The position numbers and the translations under genes were made by a program. Positions 34,230 to 46,199 of a stretch of 64,000 nt of DNA are shown here, piece after piece. The notes below the pieces were generated by a model. It was given only the letters and a program-made list of their open reading frames with translations. It was not told the origin of the DNA and searched no databases. The DNA is from Lunularia cruciata (taxonomy: Eukaryota; Streptophyta; Marchantiopsida; Lunulariales; Lunulariaceae), in the NCBI GenBank assembly GCA_948567375.1, contig OX419757.1, forward strand, positions 18,910,001 through 18,974,000, in the 5' to 3' direction. The stretch's first letter is position 1. Every line of letters begins with the position of its first letter.

Positions 34230-34286
34230 TCTCAAAGATAGATTGTACTTATAATGTTACATTATTAGTACAATCTATCTTTGAGA
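34230..34286. other. Near-perfect 57-nt inverted repeat
   Basis: Arms 34230-34249 and 34267-34286 are perfect 20-bp reverse complements (TCTCAAAGATAGATTGTACT). After one T-T mismatch the inner ATAATG and CATTAT pair around a TTA loop, giving 26 paired bases. Confidence 0.95.
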
Positions 34287-35832
34287 AGTTTCAGAGTTAC
34301 TATTAAATATGAGTACTAATAATGTTCATTTTTTCTTTTTCATTTGGTATCAAACTTCTCTTTTGTAAAAGGCAAGTAGATTGCTATGTAATATATGCAG
34401 CTGTAAATAGCCTCAAAGACACCATCTGTCCATTAAACATTCAGTATAAATAGATTCTTGAAAGATTGGAGATATGGAAATATACTGCATAACTTTACAA
34501 ATTAAATAACAAACATGTAACATCCAAGAAAAAATATATCCACTTAACACATGGATCTTATGACAAAGTTGAATGATTGTGAGGACAATTCCAAAAATTG
34601 CAGGAAAATAACTTTTGCTTTACAAACATATTAACAAACACATTAATCTAATATGCGATCCATTATTACTCCTTTTATCAAAATACTTTTGATGAATTTC
34701 TTAAAATTTTCCATAACTATAGTCAATCTACTACCTACAAAAGAGCAAACTTTTTCTCTAAAAACCCATTAGTTAATACTTGGATCACCGGGTAGGTATC
34801 ATTATGAATGGAAATCTCATCGACATAGAATTTATTGTTAATATGACATAAACTAGCATTAGAAATTAATCAGGCGGTAAAAGTAGTTGTAATTTCTTAT
34901 GGTCTCCATTCTGAGTCTAGTTAATGCGCATTTACTTGCTCAATCTAGCTAAGATGGTAAGAAGATTTATTTTGAATAACAATTTGATAAACATGGAATA
35001 CTTCACCCTAATTAAGAAATCCATACCCAGTACTTATGATTCGTTGCTTCTAACCTTATTCAATTCACGCACTCTTCTCAACATGATGGGATATACAAAA
35101 TTTGGAAATATATAAACTTATTGTTGAGATATAGAATTAATTTTGTACGTAATACTGCATATAAAGAGGAAGATATGTTCTTCTTCACCGTAAATGCTCA
35201 TTTTTATCGACATCATGATAAAACCATGCTTTATTGTCCATAAATTGTAATGGAATTTTAATGAAAAGAGATGATCAAATAGCACTAACTCAAGGATAAC
35301 TTTTATAAGATAAAATATAGGATAGTCTTTGAACTACTAATGAGGAGAGAGCGTTCTCCTGTTAGGACCCTTAATATAATGTGAGAAGCTTAAATTTATT
35401 TGTCTTATTGGGAGAATTAAAAATGTAATCCGGTTTGTAACCGGATTCATTTTTCTTCAAAACCTGGAGAGGAAAGTTACTTTGTTGATAGGATAATTCT
35501 ATACTGCCACGTCAGGCCGGGTTCACAACTATATCTACTAAACAAACTAGTTAGACTTTTTATTTTTTATTTTTTGTAGAGGCCATCCGCGTGTGAAAAC
35601 AAGTTAGATAATTCTTTTAGATACACGATGTGAGTGGGGTTACAGTAGCAAGGGTTGCATGACCGCAGCACCTGACCACGGTTCGAAAGTACTGCGGGTT
35701 GACGGAGTCAGATATTTCTGCTTTTCAACCTCTCATTGGTAAAGTTATATCACAGTCACGGCCGCGTGGTACAGAACTCCTCGAGTGGACAGCGATTTCA
35801 CCGTCTCTCGGAGAAGTGTCAGGCTGGAGGTC

Positions 35833-36100
35833 GACACGTGGTAGTAAGACACCATTTAGGTCTTCAGCAGAATGGGTACAGCCTGCGTGCCTCCCATAAA
35901 TAGCGCTTTCTCCCCTCTTAACTACCCGCATCCTCAGGTCCGGAGTCCGTCCGATGCATCGGGAGCGGCATTTCACAACATTTTGCGGATACGGTTTCTA
36001 GAAACGTGATACCGCCTCCGGTGGAATCCATCGGGAAGCCAGTGTCCCCAGTACGTACTGTACTCCCGGTCTCGTACTTTCCAGAATGGGAGTTCCAGAG
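35833..36100 (+). promoter_or_regulatory. Promoter-like cluster without a visible gene
   Basis: ACACGTGG (G-box core, 35835-35842) lies about 60 bp before CATAAATAG (about 35896). Downstream are TTTCTAGAAAC (about 35996) and TTCCAGAATGGGAGTTCCAG (about 36080), both fitting heat-shock-element spacing of alternating TTC and GAA. No coding sequence that I recognise follows, so this may be chance or an orphan promoter. Confidence 0.25.
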
Positions 36101-36444
36101 ACGCTATAATTCATACAGGGATGTAAAGTGGCCCTTTGATATAAGGCCAGGTTCCTTAACAACATAAGCACCCCCATCCTTAGTGCTTATGACGTGGATC
36201 TTACGTGGTAAAGTTCGATTGGTTTCTCGAAGAGTTAAAAGTGCTCTTCCGTCTATGAATAGGAAGCAGAGGACCCATGCCCACCTCTCCCTTCCAGCTT
36301 TGTACTAATCGTCGTTTGCATCTAATATGTTTAAATTTAGTGTATTTAATTATGAGTTCACAAGGAAACTTTGCTGTCGTTGGTTTTTCGTCTCCGCATC
36401 CTACCTTTCGCCCAAATTTCGTTTGGAGTGTAAGGGGTAAGAGG

Positions 36445-36780
36445 TAACCCTCACCAAAGAAGGAAAGAAAATAAAACAACTCCTCTATCGTCTATAATAG
36501 GGCCAAAGAGTTCATAATTACGCTGCTATTCTTACTATATTTTGAAATTGTATTATGTGTATTACTGCACGACACATCAAATTAAGATAAAGAGCTCTAG
36601 AAGCAAGGCTCACCGAAGAAGGGAAAGAAAATAAGACATCTCCTCTCCGTTTTTGGGTATCGTCTATAATGGGGCCAAAGAGTTCATAATTGCGCTCTAT
36701 CTTAATATATTTTGAAATTGTATCATATGTAATACGCCACAACAGATCCAAAATAAGACAAAGAGCTCTATATAACGACA
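36445..36780 (+). repeat. Diverged tandem duplication of about 160 bp
   Basis: The block from CTCACCAAAGAAGGAAAGAAA through GGGCCAAAGAGTTCATAATT and TATTTTGAAATTGTAT to AAAGAGCTCTA occurs at about 36450-36600 and again at about 36610-36772, with scattered differences. Confidence 0.85.
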
Positions 36781-37159
36781 CACTGACTTCGAAAACACTA
36801 GTTTCGAAGTCAATCATTGAAGAGGATAGACTTATTTTGGCCATTTTAGAGAATGGTCGCATGCCCTTGGATTCCCTAAACTCTGGAAAATAAAAATATA
36901 TTAAAAATAGTTGTATATTATTTATTATATTTAAAATACATATTTTTCATAAAATTACCTCATCCATGAAAATTAAAATAATATTAAGTTTTAAAATAAT
37001 TTACAAGATACAGAAAGAAAATGTTTAACTTTACCTTATTTTTTTCCTTTTTGTAAGAATAATATTTAGCTATGTACTGTATTACATGATAAAATTTTCT
37101 TCAATTACTATGTATGTATATGAACCATATCTGTCTAAGTAATCAGACATCTTTGAAAG

Positions 37160-37177
37160 TTTAGGGTTTAGGGTTTA
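37160..37177 (+). repeat. Plant telobox (interstitial TTTAGGG)
   Basis: TTTAGGGTTTAGGGTTTA holds two and a half plant-type telomeric units. Such boxes occur in promoters and at repaired breaks. Confidence 0.8.
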
Positions 37178-38256
37178 AAGTTTTAGTTTATATAGTTTAG
37201 TGTATATTCTTAGAAAAGAAGTTGAAGAGATATCATGGTGCAATTTTATATGTATGTTAAAAAAGTTTCAGGTTCATATAGAGAAAGCACTACACTTATT
37301 ACTCCATCCTAAAAAGACTGCAGATTAACTACTTCAAAGTAGAACATTAGAGTGTGAGAAACAAAAATGAGTGGGTAAATAAGTCATATTTTACAACAAA
37401 ACTAAGAAAGTCTAAATACGGTAAATCTTATTAGGAGTATCATTGACAACTAAATGTAGAAAAATATTTATTCTATAATAAAACAATATCTTATATCTTT
37501 CAATTTTATCAATAAATTTTCTATTCTATAATAAAATCCTTTATCTTAAATTTTAAATCCATGCCAATACAAATTTTTCATTCAATAACCATATTTTTTA
37601 TTGTAAGGTAATTTTTTTTTCATAAAATTATAATTGAAACAAAATGAAAAGATTTGTTGGCATTGATTTATTAGTTGTATGTATCTTAATACATATATTT
37701 ATTATAAATAGAGTAAACAATTTAGTGATAAAAATATCTAGGAAATTATTTTATTATAAATAAAAAATTTAATCAAATGATCAAATATGTAGCACTTATT
37801 AGTGAATTATTTTATAATCAAAAGTTGATCAATAGCAATTTTTTTAGATAAGAAGAGAAAAGTGCAATCTTGTAAGAAAACAAGAAGGATTGAAAACTGC
37901 ATCAAACCTCACAATGAAAAGACTTAGGGGTAAATATTGTTGGTCATAGCAATCTGCCCTATAGCAGCTAAGATATCAAAGCTATGCATGTCATATGGTC
38001 TACAAAGTACTAGAGCATTGGAAGAGGTATCCTTTAGTGTGATTGCTTTCTTATGGATTGCACCAGCCTATGCTCTCTATATGAGCAACGGACATATGCT
38101 ATCTAAAGTAAACTTTGAGATTGGAAATGGTACTTTGTGACATGTAAAATGATATGCACTCCATGACAAGTGTGCCAAATGCCGCATGCATTGCTCCATA
38201 TAACTCCAAGGCTAGATGAACATATAGAAACAAAGAAGTGACCTCAATGCATGCAT

Positions 38257-38582
38257 CTATACTTGGAGACATTTCATGTTGCTGCTCCCCTTGCTGCCCA
38301 TCCAAGAAGATGAGTGATCATTCCCTCCAAAACTACATGTTGTATAGGTTTCATAACCACAATATCCACTACTATCACATGAGTAGCTTGGACCAAGTAT
38401 AAGTCTGCCTTGACTAGTGTCTTTTGCAAAGCATACCATCGCTCCCTCCAAGCAAAGATACCCACTCTCTCGTGCCATGATAAACATTGTATCCTTGATA
38501 ACATCATGATCCCATTGTGGAGGACAACATCCCTCGTAAGAAGAAGAAGAATGATTTTAGAAAACTTAGCTCCAATTGCCAT
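38257..38582 (-). pseudogene. Unrecognised protein-like remnant
   Basis: Two overlapping minus-strand frames (38257-38487 and 38274-38582) contain residue runs such as ESGYLCLEGAMVCFAKD and GPSYSCDSSGYCGYE. They look like real protein, with Cys, Trp and Gly conserved-looking positions, but no family that I know. The region upstream continues in broken frames. It could be a decayed gene of the host or of a transposon. Confidence 0.3.
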
Positions 38583-38659
38583 TTAGGTTTTTATCCTAGT
38601 ATGGCTTGATGGGATTTCCCATTATCTAGACACACTTTTTCTATGATAGAGGAATTGAG

Positions 38660-38875
38660 AGAATAAGAAAAACTATGCAGAAGTAGATATTTATAGACCT
38701 TTTATCATAATTTATATAGGTAAGATAAGCTCCAAGTATCAGTTGGAAAAAATTAATAAAAAATTTGAGGATTAAGAAAAACTATACACAAGTAGATATT
38801 TATAGACATTTTATCACAATTTATATAGGTAAGATCCAAATATCAATTGGAAAACATTATTAAAAAATTGAGGAA
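38660..38875 (+). repeat. Diverged tandem duplication of about 110 bp
   Basis: The block AAGAAAAACTATGCAGAAGT ... AGATATTTATAGACCTTTTA ... TTGGAAAAAATTAA is present twice (about 38668-38775 and 38778-38875), with point differences and a short gap. Confidence 0.85.
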
Positions 38876-40829
38876 ATTTTCATAAATAGATCACAAAATG
38901 AAAAATACATTATACATATTTTTAACATGAAATGTAAATTTTTAACAAAATGTTTGCACAATGTAAATCATATATCAAATACATTTAGTAATATTCTTAA
39001 GTTGTATCTAGAGTTTGATTTGAATTTGCTTGATTTTATGATAAGTATTGGATTTTAATTTATAATTTCCACTCAAATTTAATCCCTGGAAATATTTATT
39101 CATATATCTCTGCTATCTTTAGGACCTTGGATCTTATGTTACTAATATCAATGAAGTAGTGTTTTAATCGCTTTTGAGTTTTACTTTATCAATATTCATA
39201 GCACAAATTAAATAAAGACAATGAGTTTTTATGAGGGTTTGAAGGTTAACTAAACACTTTTAAAGATCTATTAAATAATATCAGGAATAAAATATTCATT
39301 CTTGAAAATCTGAACCTAATATTACATGCTATCTTATATATGAGCTTTTTAATATAGTATATTTTTGAGAATTTCATTAAGTTCAGTTTACTTAAATATC
39401 AATAAATATAATATTATATGTTATCTTACATACAAATTTTTTGATTATAATGTATTTGCTAAAGACTTGAGATTCAGGTTACTAATAAATAAATGAATAC
39501 AAGTTATTTTTCTTCACTGTATGTGAGTACAAGATCCATCTTAATCATGCATAAATATTTTATTTTAATATTATAAAATTAAAATTAAAATTAAAAAGTA
39601 ATAATTTAAATAAGTACTAAATTTGAATTAATTTTCATAATAATGGTACTTCGATACAAATCATGTGATAGTCTGTTTTACAAAACAGTGTAGGAGTTTG
39701 AAATAATTGTCTACCTAAATTTTATTATTTTTTAATTGATATTATTTTAAAAATAAATTGCTGATGTACACCAGGAATTTTCAAGGCTGTTTTTAGGATC
39801 CCCAATCAATTATTGATTTATTTAATTAATCACACCCCTTTCATCGAATATGTTTAGATGTCAAGAAGCCAGACTATGTAAAATAATTTCACACATACGA
39901 AGTATGTTTCAACAGAACGTTCAGAATACAGAACATTCTTCCCGGAAGAACATGATCCTTACTTTTCTACAAGTGATTTATCTCTCGATTGCAAGAACTG
40001 TTAATCACGATGGTGAGAAGTACTTTCTTCTCACTTTTGTATGTAGTCTGCCCGTTAAAACAGTTAGTACCTGTATACAATAGCCAAGCACATATAACAC
40101 AATGATACTATTTCATTTGCCGCATCGACAATACCATACATTATATATTGTAAATATATTATAAATGGAAGCTACTTCCAGGAGGTTCTATACTTTATAT
40201 CTTTGCCTGACTAGGCAGTAGAATTTTCTACGATTTTGCGCTGCAGTGAGCAGGAAATAACTGTTTTATTTTGTTCAAGAATCACGATGGCCTATGCGTA
40301 TATTACGCAATCGAGATGCTGAAGAACATTGATCAGAAAATGAAAGGGAAACGGATATAAACGAGAAAAGACAGGGCACTCTACGAGGATCTTATCGTTC
40401 ATGTAGAGTCTGAACTTGCTCACAGACGGTCACGCTGACCTCGACTGTTGATATCGAAGGCTTATGGTTAGGAGGACTTCTATTCTTGTGGTGTGGGAGT
40501 AACATAATTTCGTCTAATAAGTTTTTCCTTACAGAAGTCAGACATTTATACATCTTAATCACTGGATTCCAGCATCTTTATTTCTTGGACATGTGAGGTA
40601 ATGTATCTGCTCAAAATGAATGAAGTTAGCTGCTTACCAAAAACTGCACACGCAGCTATTGCAACGTCAACGCTGCTTGTGTAAAAGAGCACTCATACAA
40701 TGATTTAGCGTTTACAACACTAAGTTGACTGGTTTATCCATGGATGTGATACATCTCACAAGCTTGCAGGCTTCGTCTTTAGCAAACCTTGCCTACTGTT
40801 TCATGTCGCTGCAGTTAACGAATACATTA
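38876..40829. other. Intergenic, strongly AT-rich, no gene recognised
   Basis: Long A/T-rich stretches, including an ATTAAA microsatellite near 39570-39590. No domain-bearing open frame. Confidence 0.6.
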
Positions 40830-41190
40830 GGGCGTTTCAAGAATCGCTTTTCAGCTCCCGTTAATTACTTCATGGGGAATTCATGGGAGATGTCGTCGAA
40901 TGGTACGGGGTGTGAGAGGAGAATCCATTTATCCTACGCGGATGAAGTCCCGTAGCCTCCTGCAATGGTACGGGAGATTGAAAACGTGACCCGAGAACGT
41001 TTACAGGTTACGGGAGATCCATGGAACTTAGTTACCTAAATAGTGACCCGACAAGAAACCAACTGAAACCCTAAATTCGTATGGGAGGTTCTATAAATAT
41101 CTCTCTTTTGGTTTACAGGACCGTTCAAATAAATTTATGGGATTTTTACGGGAATATCTAATTCCCGTTGTGCCCATTCTTGAAACGCCC
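40830..41190. mobile_element. MITE with 15-bp terminal inverted repeats, TA-flanked
   Basis: The ends are GGGCGTTTCAAGAAT (40830-40844) and its exact reverse complement (41176-41190). TA lies on both sides (40828-40829 and 41191-41192), the duplication expected of Tc1/mariner-type elements. The 361-bp interior has no open frame above background and repeats TACGGGAG-type motifs. It is best read as a non-autonomous DNA transposon. Confidence 0.8.
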
Positions 41191-41192
41191 TA

Positions 41193-44100
41193 TTTGATTA
41201 GACACCATCGAAAGATAGAGAAACGGAGAATGCTACCCTCAAAACTGTGAGATATGATGCAAAAATCGGACATTTGATATCCGATTTCCATCGCGTTTCC
41301 TAACTTCACATACTGACGGACAGGCATAACCCTTAACTGCAAATGCTTGCATGATAGAGGAATGTATTCGTCTCTAGTCCAGCTAGTAGGTTTCATAGTG
41401 TTTCAAACGAGTTGCATCCTCGTAAAGAGTGATTCTTGTATAGGTACTCCATTCATATGTGTGCTCAAGATTGTAAAGAGTAACGATACCCGAGCCATTT
41501 CCCAATTCGGAAGACATACGGTAACCTAGTACCATACGATTTCCAAATTCATTTCACATGGGGCTTTATTAGTGGTATATCGACCTCGAGGTGCCGATTT
41601 CACTTGAAATTGAATCATGTGCCAAAGATGCTAGTCATCATTCGAGTATGAAAAGTGCTCTGCTTGTGTTCGGTAAAAGTTCAACTGGTTGTCTGACCAG
41701 GCTCTCAACTTTCTGCGTTTTCACATCAGGAACGATGCGCAAGACTGGAGATTGAACTGGGGGTCATTAACTGTTTGAAAAGAAACCTCACGCTCTACAG
41801 AGTATAATGATGAGCCAATGTGGTACCGTATGTTCCAGTAAATTGTGGTCAAGTCTTGCATTTACTGCTTGATTAGCCTCTGCATTAGAATGCATTAAGC
41901 GTCTCAATCATTCTAAGAGAATATTAGTCGCTTTATTAACGTCTTAAGCATCTACCACTCTTTGCAGCTTTAAGTTCTACTGTGAAGTTTTACTCCCTCT
42001 ACTTTGCTAAATCATAGCTGTATCGGTCAGTCCTGTTAATCTCATTTCGTCATAGTTCTAAGGGTCACTTCGATTCTGAACTTTACAAGGACGGCCTAGC
42101 TCATCCTAGATAGGGTAACTAGCTGATAAGAAGATATAGATATAGATATATATATCCGTAAAAGGCTGCAAAGTTGTTATAACCAAAACTGAATTCCCTT
42201 AGAACTTCTTGCTCTTTCAATTCAGGCTATCGAGGCCCCTGCGCATTACTCCCTTATAAGAGAGTTATCCCGCTGTTATCTGTTTATTGCATTCTCCTTT
42301 TGTGAAGTGATAATAATTTATACAATAGAATTCTATAGTTCTCAGGAAATTGAAGTTATACAGAAGATCCTGATACTTGGTAGTTTGATTACTCCAAGAA
42401 AAGCGAATCGTGTGCACTCATGACCAAATTTCACTCAAAATTTCAGAAGTGAGGGTTTTAAAATCCACAATTTCTGTTTTAGAAATTTGAGATGAAGTCA
42501 GCTAAATCTAAAATTTTCTATGTAAATAAAATTGGAAAAATATACAATGTACGTAAGTGGCTTGTCTATTCAGACCAAAACTGAACTCTAAGAGTAAAAA
42601 CAGTCCATTTTTGTTTACAAACTCGATCTTATATTTGAACGTGTTACCAATTTTTGCAAAATTCTACCTTCCTTAAATGGTATATATTGACCATGAAAGT
42701 TGGCTCATTGCAAAGAGCTTTGAATTACTTATTCCTCTTACCATATTTATCAGGTAGTTTCTGTCGACTTGTCATTTTAGAGAATATTTTACGAAGATCC
42801 TAAAAATAAGAGATAATTGTCACCAAAGATAAAAAAAATTTGATCATGAGCAATACAAGATATTAAAGAAGGTTTGATGCTATAATGTGGACCTTTCCTT
42901 TTTAGAACCGAACTATCATGTTTCCTCCATTGGAAGCACTAAAATCTCTTGGAATATCATAATCTTATCCTCCTATAGTGAAGAATCAGCCATTGCAAAA
43001 GGTGCAACAGAAGCACAAGATCCACAAAGTAAATTGATCAATGCATAATCAATATAGATCAAACTTGGTAACTCAAGCCGCTCTCGTCCCTAATATTATG
43101 CATTACTTGACTTAAAATTCCAGTTTTTGATGTGCTGTAAGTTGGAAAGTTCATTCTACTTCCTATAAACTTGTTTGGCTAGTGCATCCATTCCTTGCGC
43201 CTTCAACTTCCACATAATACTATGCCCTTCCACTAGAATCGATTACATTGGAATTCTTGTTGTGATTATTATTATTACCTACCATTGCTCTGGTTTAGCC
43301 TCTAATAGAACAGCAATCTATCAATTGCCTTATCTTAATCAATCTATATCTTGATTTGAAGCACTCTTTACTTGGCTTTGTACTTGCTCTTTTGTGAGAT
43401 TAAACAACATAAATTGTTGAATCAGATCCCTCTGTGCTAGATTTTGTAAATTCAACAGAATTTTTATATTGACTATCAAAGTTGGTTCCATCAATATACA
43501 CACAGAATGCACGAGATCCATAGTGTAACCAAAAGCTAGAGTGTTGAAAATTTTCACTATTAATAAAGCAGAAAAGGTAAGGTAATATTTGGGCCCTTCT
43601 TAAGCTCTTTATACCCTCTAAGTGATGATCTGGGGTTGAGTAAGGCATAGCCCTACAGTAAGCGGAAATTTATAGTCTTTGCATTGAGCCAATTTTTACA
43701 TTATACTATAGGAGTAAGTTAGGGTGTTTTCAGTGTTGCTTTAAAATACTGAAATGCCAATCTTTAAGTCAATCATTTTTGCGATTATGAGAGGTCCATG
43801 TGATGGCAAAGCCAAGACAAGGAAGTAATTTAAAAGTAATTCTTGTTTCAACTTTAGGTGCGATAGGGCAGATTTCTCATATCGATACCATGGGAGCTTA
43901 GCACCACTATCCCTTACAAGGCTTGATGGGGTCTTCCCATCCTTTATGTGTTCTACGCGCCTTTTTCCTTTTAACGATATGTGATATTTTTCACCAAAAT
44001 TGCCATGTGTGCAAAACCTCTCTATTAACCAACCTACTCGACACTCTATTGCGATAGGCACGGGGATCGATACCCTGCACCTCCAATTGGTGTAAAGAAA

Positions 44101-46199
44101 ATAAAACATTTATGGGCAAAGGCTCTTATAGTTAGTTGTATGTCAAATCAAAACACTAATAATCTGTTCTATTAATCATATGATAACCTGTTCTCTTAAT
44201 CACTCTGCTTAGAACCGTATTGAATAAGAATAGAGATGGAATGAAAGCGAAATTGTCAAAACATTCCCACATATAGACAAGATTTGGTGCAAAAAGTGCT
44301 TCACATGTTTATTGTTGTTTCGGCTCAAGAGGCAGATAGATCGACGATACAAGTTGACCAGAAGCAATAAAATAGAAGCACTGTATTTGGGCAGCAGCAG
44401 GTCACCAAAATCTTGGTTCATATCAGATCAGGTGCAAAATACTTCTGATTCCATCCTTATGTCGGTCGACTTGATTGTACCAGGTCTGAATATGTTAGTC
44501 AAGTGTAGCAGCTGGACTGAGATCACCCGCTCACAGAGAAATCACTCACGCGGCACACAGATTCATACCACTAAGCATTCCTAGTGCCAGTTGCCAGAAT
44601 ACTGCTGTGGTAGTAATGCTATCCGGATGTCGGTATTCTCCATTTTTGTCCGTTGCCGACAAAGATGAACATGGGCAGAATTAATGGAAGATCCTACAAT
44701 AAGAAGGGATTTCCAGCTTGTTTCAATGAACGAATTTGAAATATCGATGTCGGTGGTCGTTGTCGACGTTCCCAGTTGCCTAGAACCGTTTAACATTCAA
44801 AATTGAAACCTAAAGCATACCATGAGAAGTTTATCTCTGTTTTATTTAGGAGAACTGTACTTAGAGTCGGTTATCTAAATTTGAAATGCCTTTCTATGTT
44901 TGAAGTTGTTCTTTTAGGCAGTAGGTTGTCATCTTTCAAATTTTGATTTTTATTTGAGTCTTTCATTCCTTCTACACACACGATCTTCTTGTGGGTTGCT
45001 TCCGTTCTCAAAGTCCAGGAAAGAGATAAGAGCTTGCTTATTGTGTCAGTAATCTCAATTCCAGGCGGGCAAACCCAATACGCCTGCAAAATCGATCAAG
45101 TTTGGTTTGCCATGGGTGTAAAATAGCGTTCAATGACTTGGGAGGAGGTGCTCGAGTATTACCATCCGTAAAGCGATAAACTCCTATTCTTTGGTGGGAG
45201 ATACTTTCGCAGTCCTTTCAGCAATGGATGAGACCCAACACTATTTCACTCGCCTATTTCCGAAGTGTACTCTCTATTAGAAGATCCTTGTAAATTTCGA
45301 AGGCAAAACTAGGCAAAAGAAGAAAGAAAGTTCATAGATAGCCTATCATATTCCATTAAAGAAGATGTTAACTATGGTGAAAGTAGAATCCATATCAATC
45401 AATTTTGGGGTTTAGCCCCATTTTACCTTTTTTGTTTCTCCTTTGTACGGCTTGATGGGGTCTTCCCATCCTTCGTTTTTTCTACGCGGTCGCCTTTTTT
45501 CTCATCAATCAATTTTCATGAGAAAGTATAATCAAGACAATGAGGATTCCCCGAGTTATTGCAGATCAAAGAGATTTATTAAACCAAACTCGACATGACT
45601 GTTCCATACAGAAAAACACTCTAATGTTTAACGGTATAGATGCCTGGTACGAGGTTGAACACTCAAATTCACGTTCTTAGTACATCGAGTTCATCAATAA
45701 GTGAATCTGATGAATTCATCGATGAAATTTCAGACGGTTTTTAACCAAACGGTGGAATTCAACTAACTAAAAATTTTGCACAGCATTGAGTAATTAACAA
45801 AATGCAGAAGATCCCTTCGTAGTGTCACAAAATTACGAAGAGAGAACGGCCTTCAGACCGTTTTGTTTGTCGAGTTAAAAAAACAAAGATGAGTGCCTAT
45901 ACTGGAAGAGTCCCTATCAACAATCAATAACGCGAGACTCTTAAAATCCGTTGAATGATGAATATGTGTGTACATCGTCTTTTGGCAGAGGAACTTGAAG
46001 AAAACCGGAATGGGTCGAACGGATGAACTTACTCTTAGTGTACAGCACCATTATTGTCCTGCTAGGTTGGAGAACCCGCTTGACCATGGTGATCTTCAGA
46101 ATTAGTGATATGTTTGACCGCCGCCAAATATGACTACGACGGCTTGACTAAGATTCGGTCTAAATATCATATCTTGCGGTCTATGATTCCTATCAGACA
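41193..46199. other. Intergenic, no gene recognised
   Basis: Mixed composition. A minus-strand frame at 43741-44109 (122 codons) and another at 43400-43648 look protein-like, but I recognise no family. A GATATA microsatellite lies at 42136-42158. A shared hairpin motif occurs at 43925-43941 and 45454-45470. Confidence 0.45.

Noticed and set aside
43741-44109. A mitochondrial or plastid DNA insertion around 43700-45500
   Set aside because: Some words felt organelle-like, but I could match no organelle gene, so I report only the shared hairpin motif.
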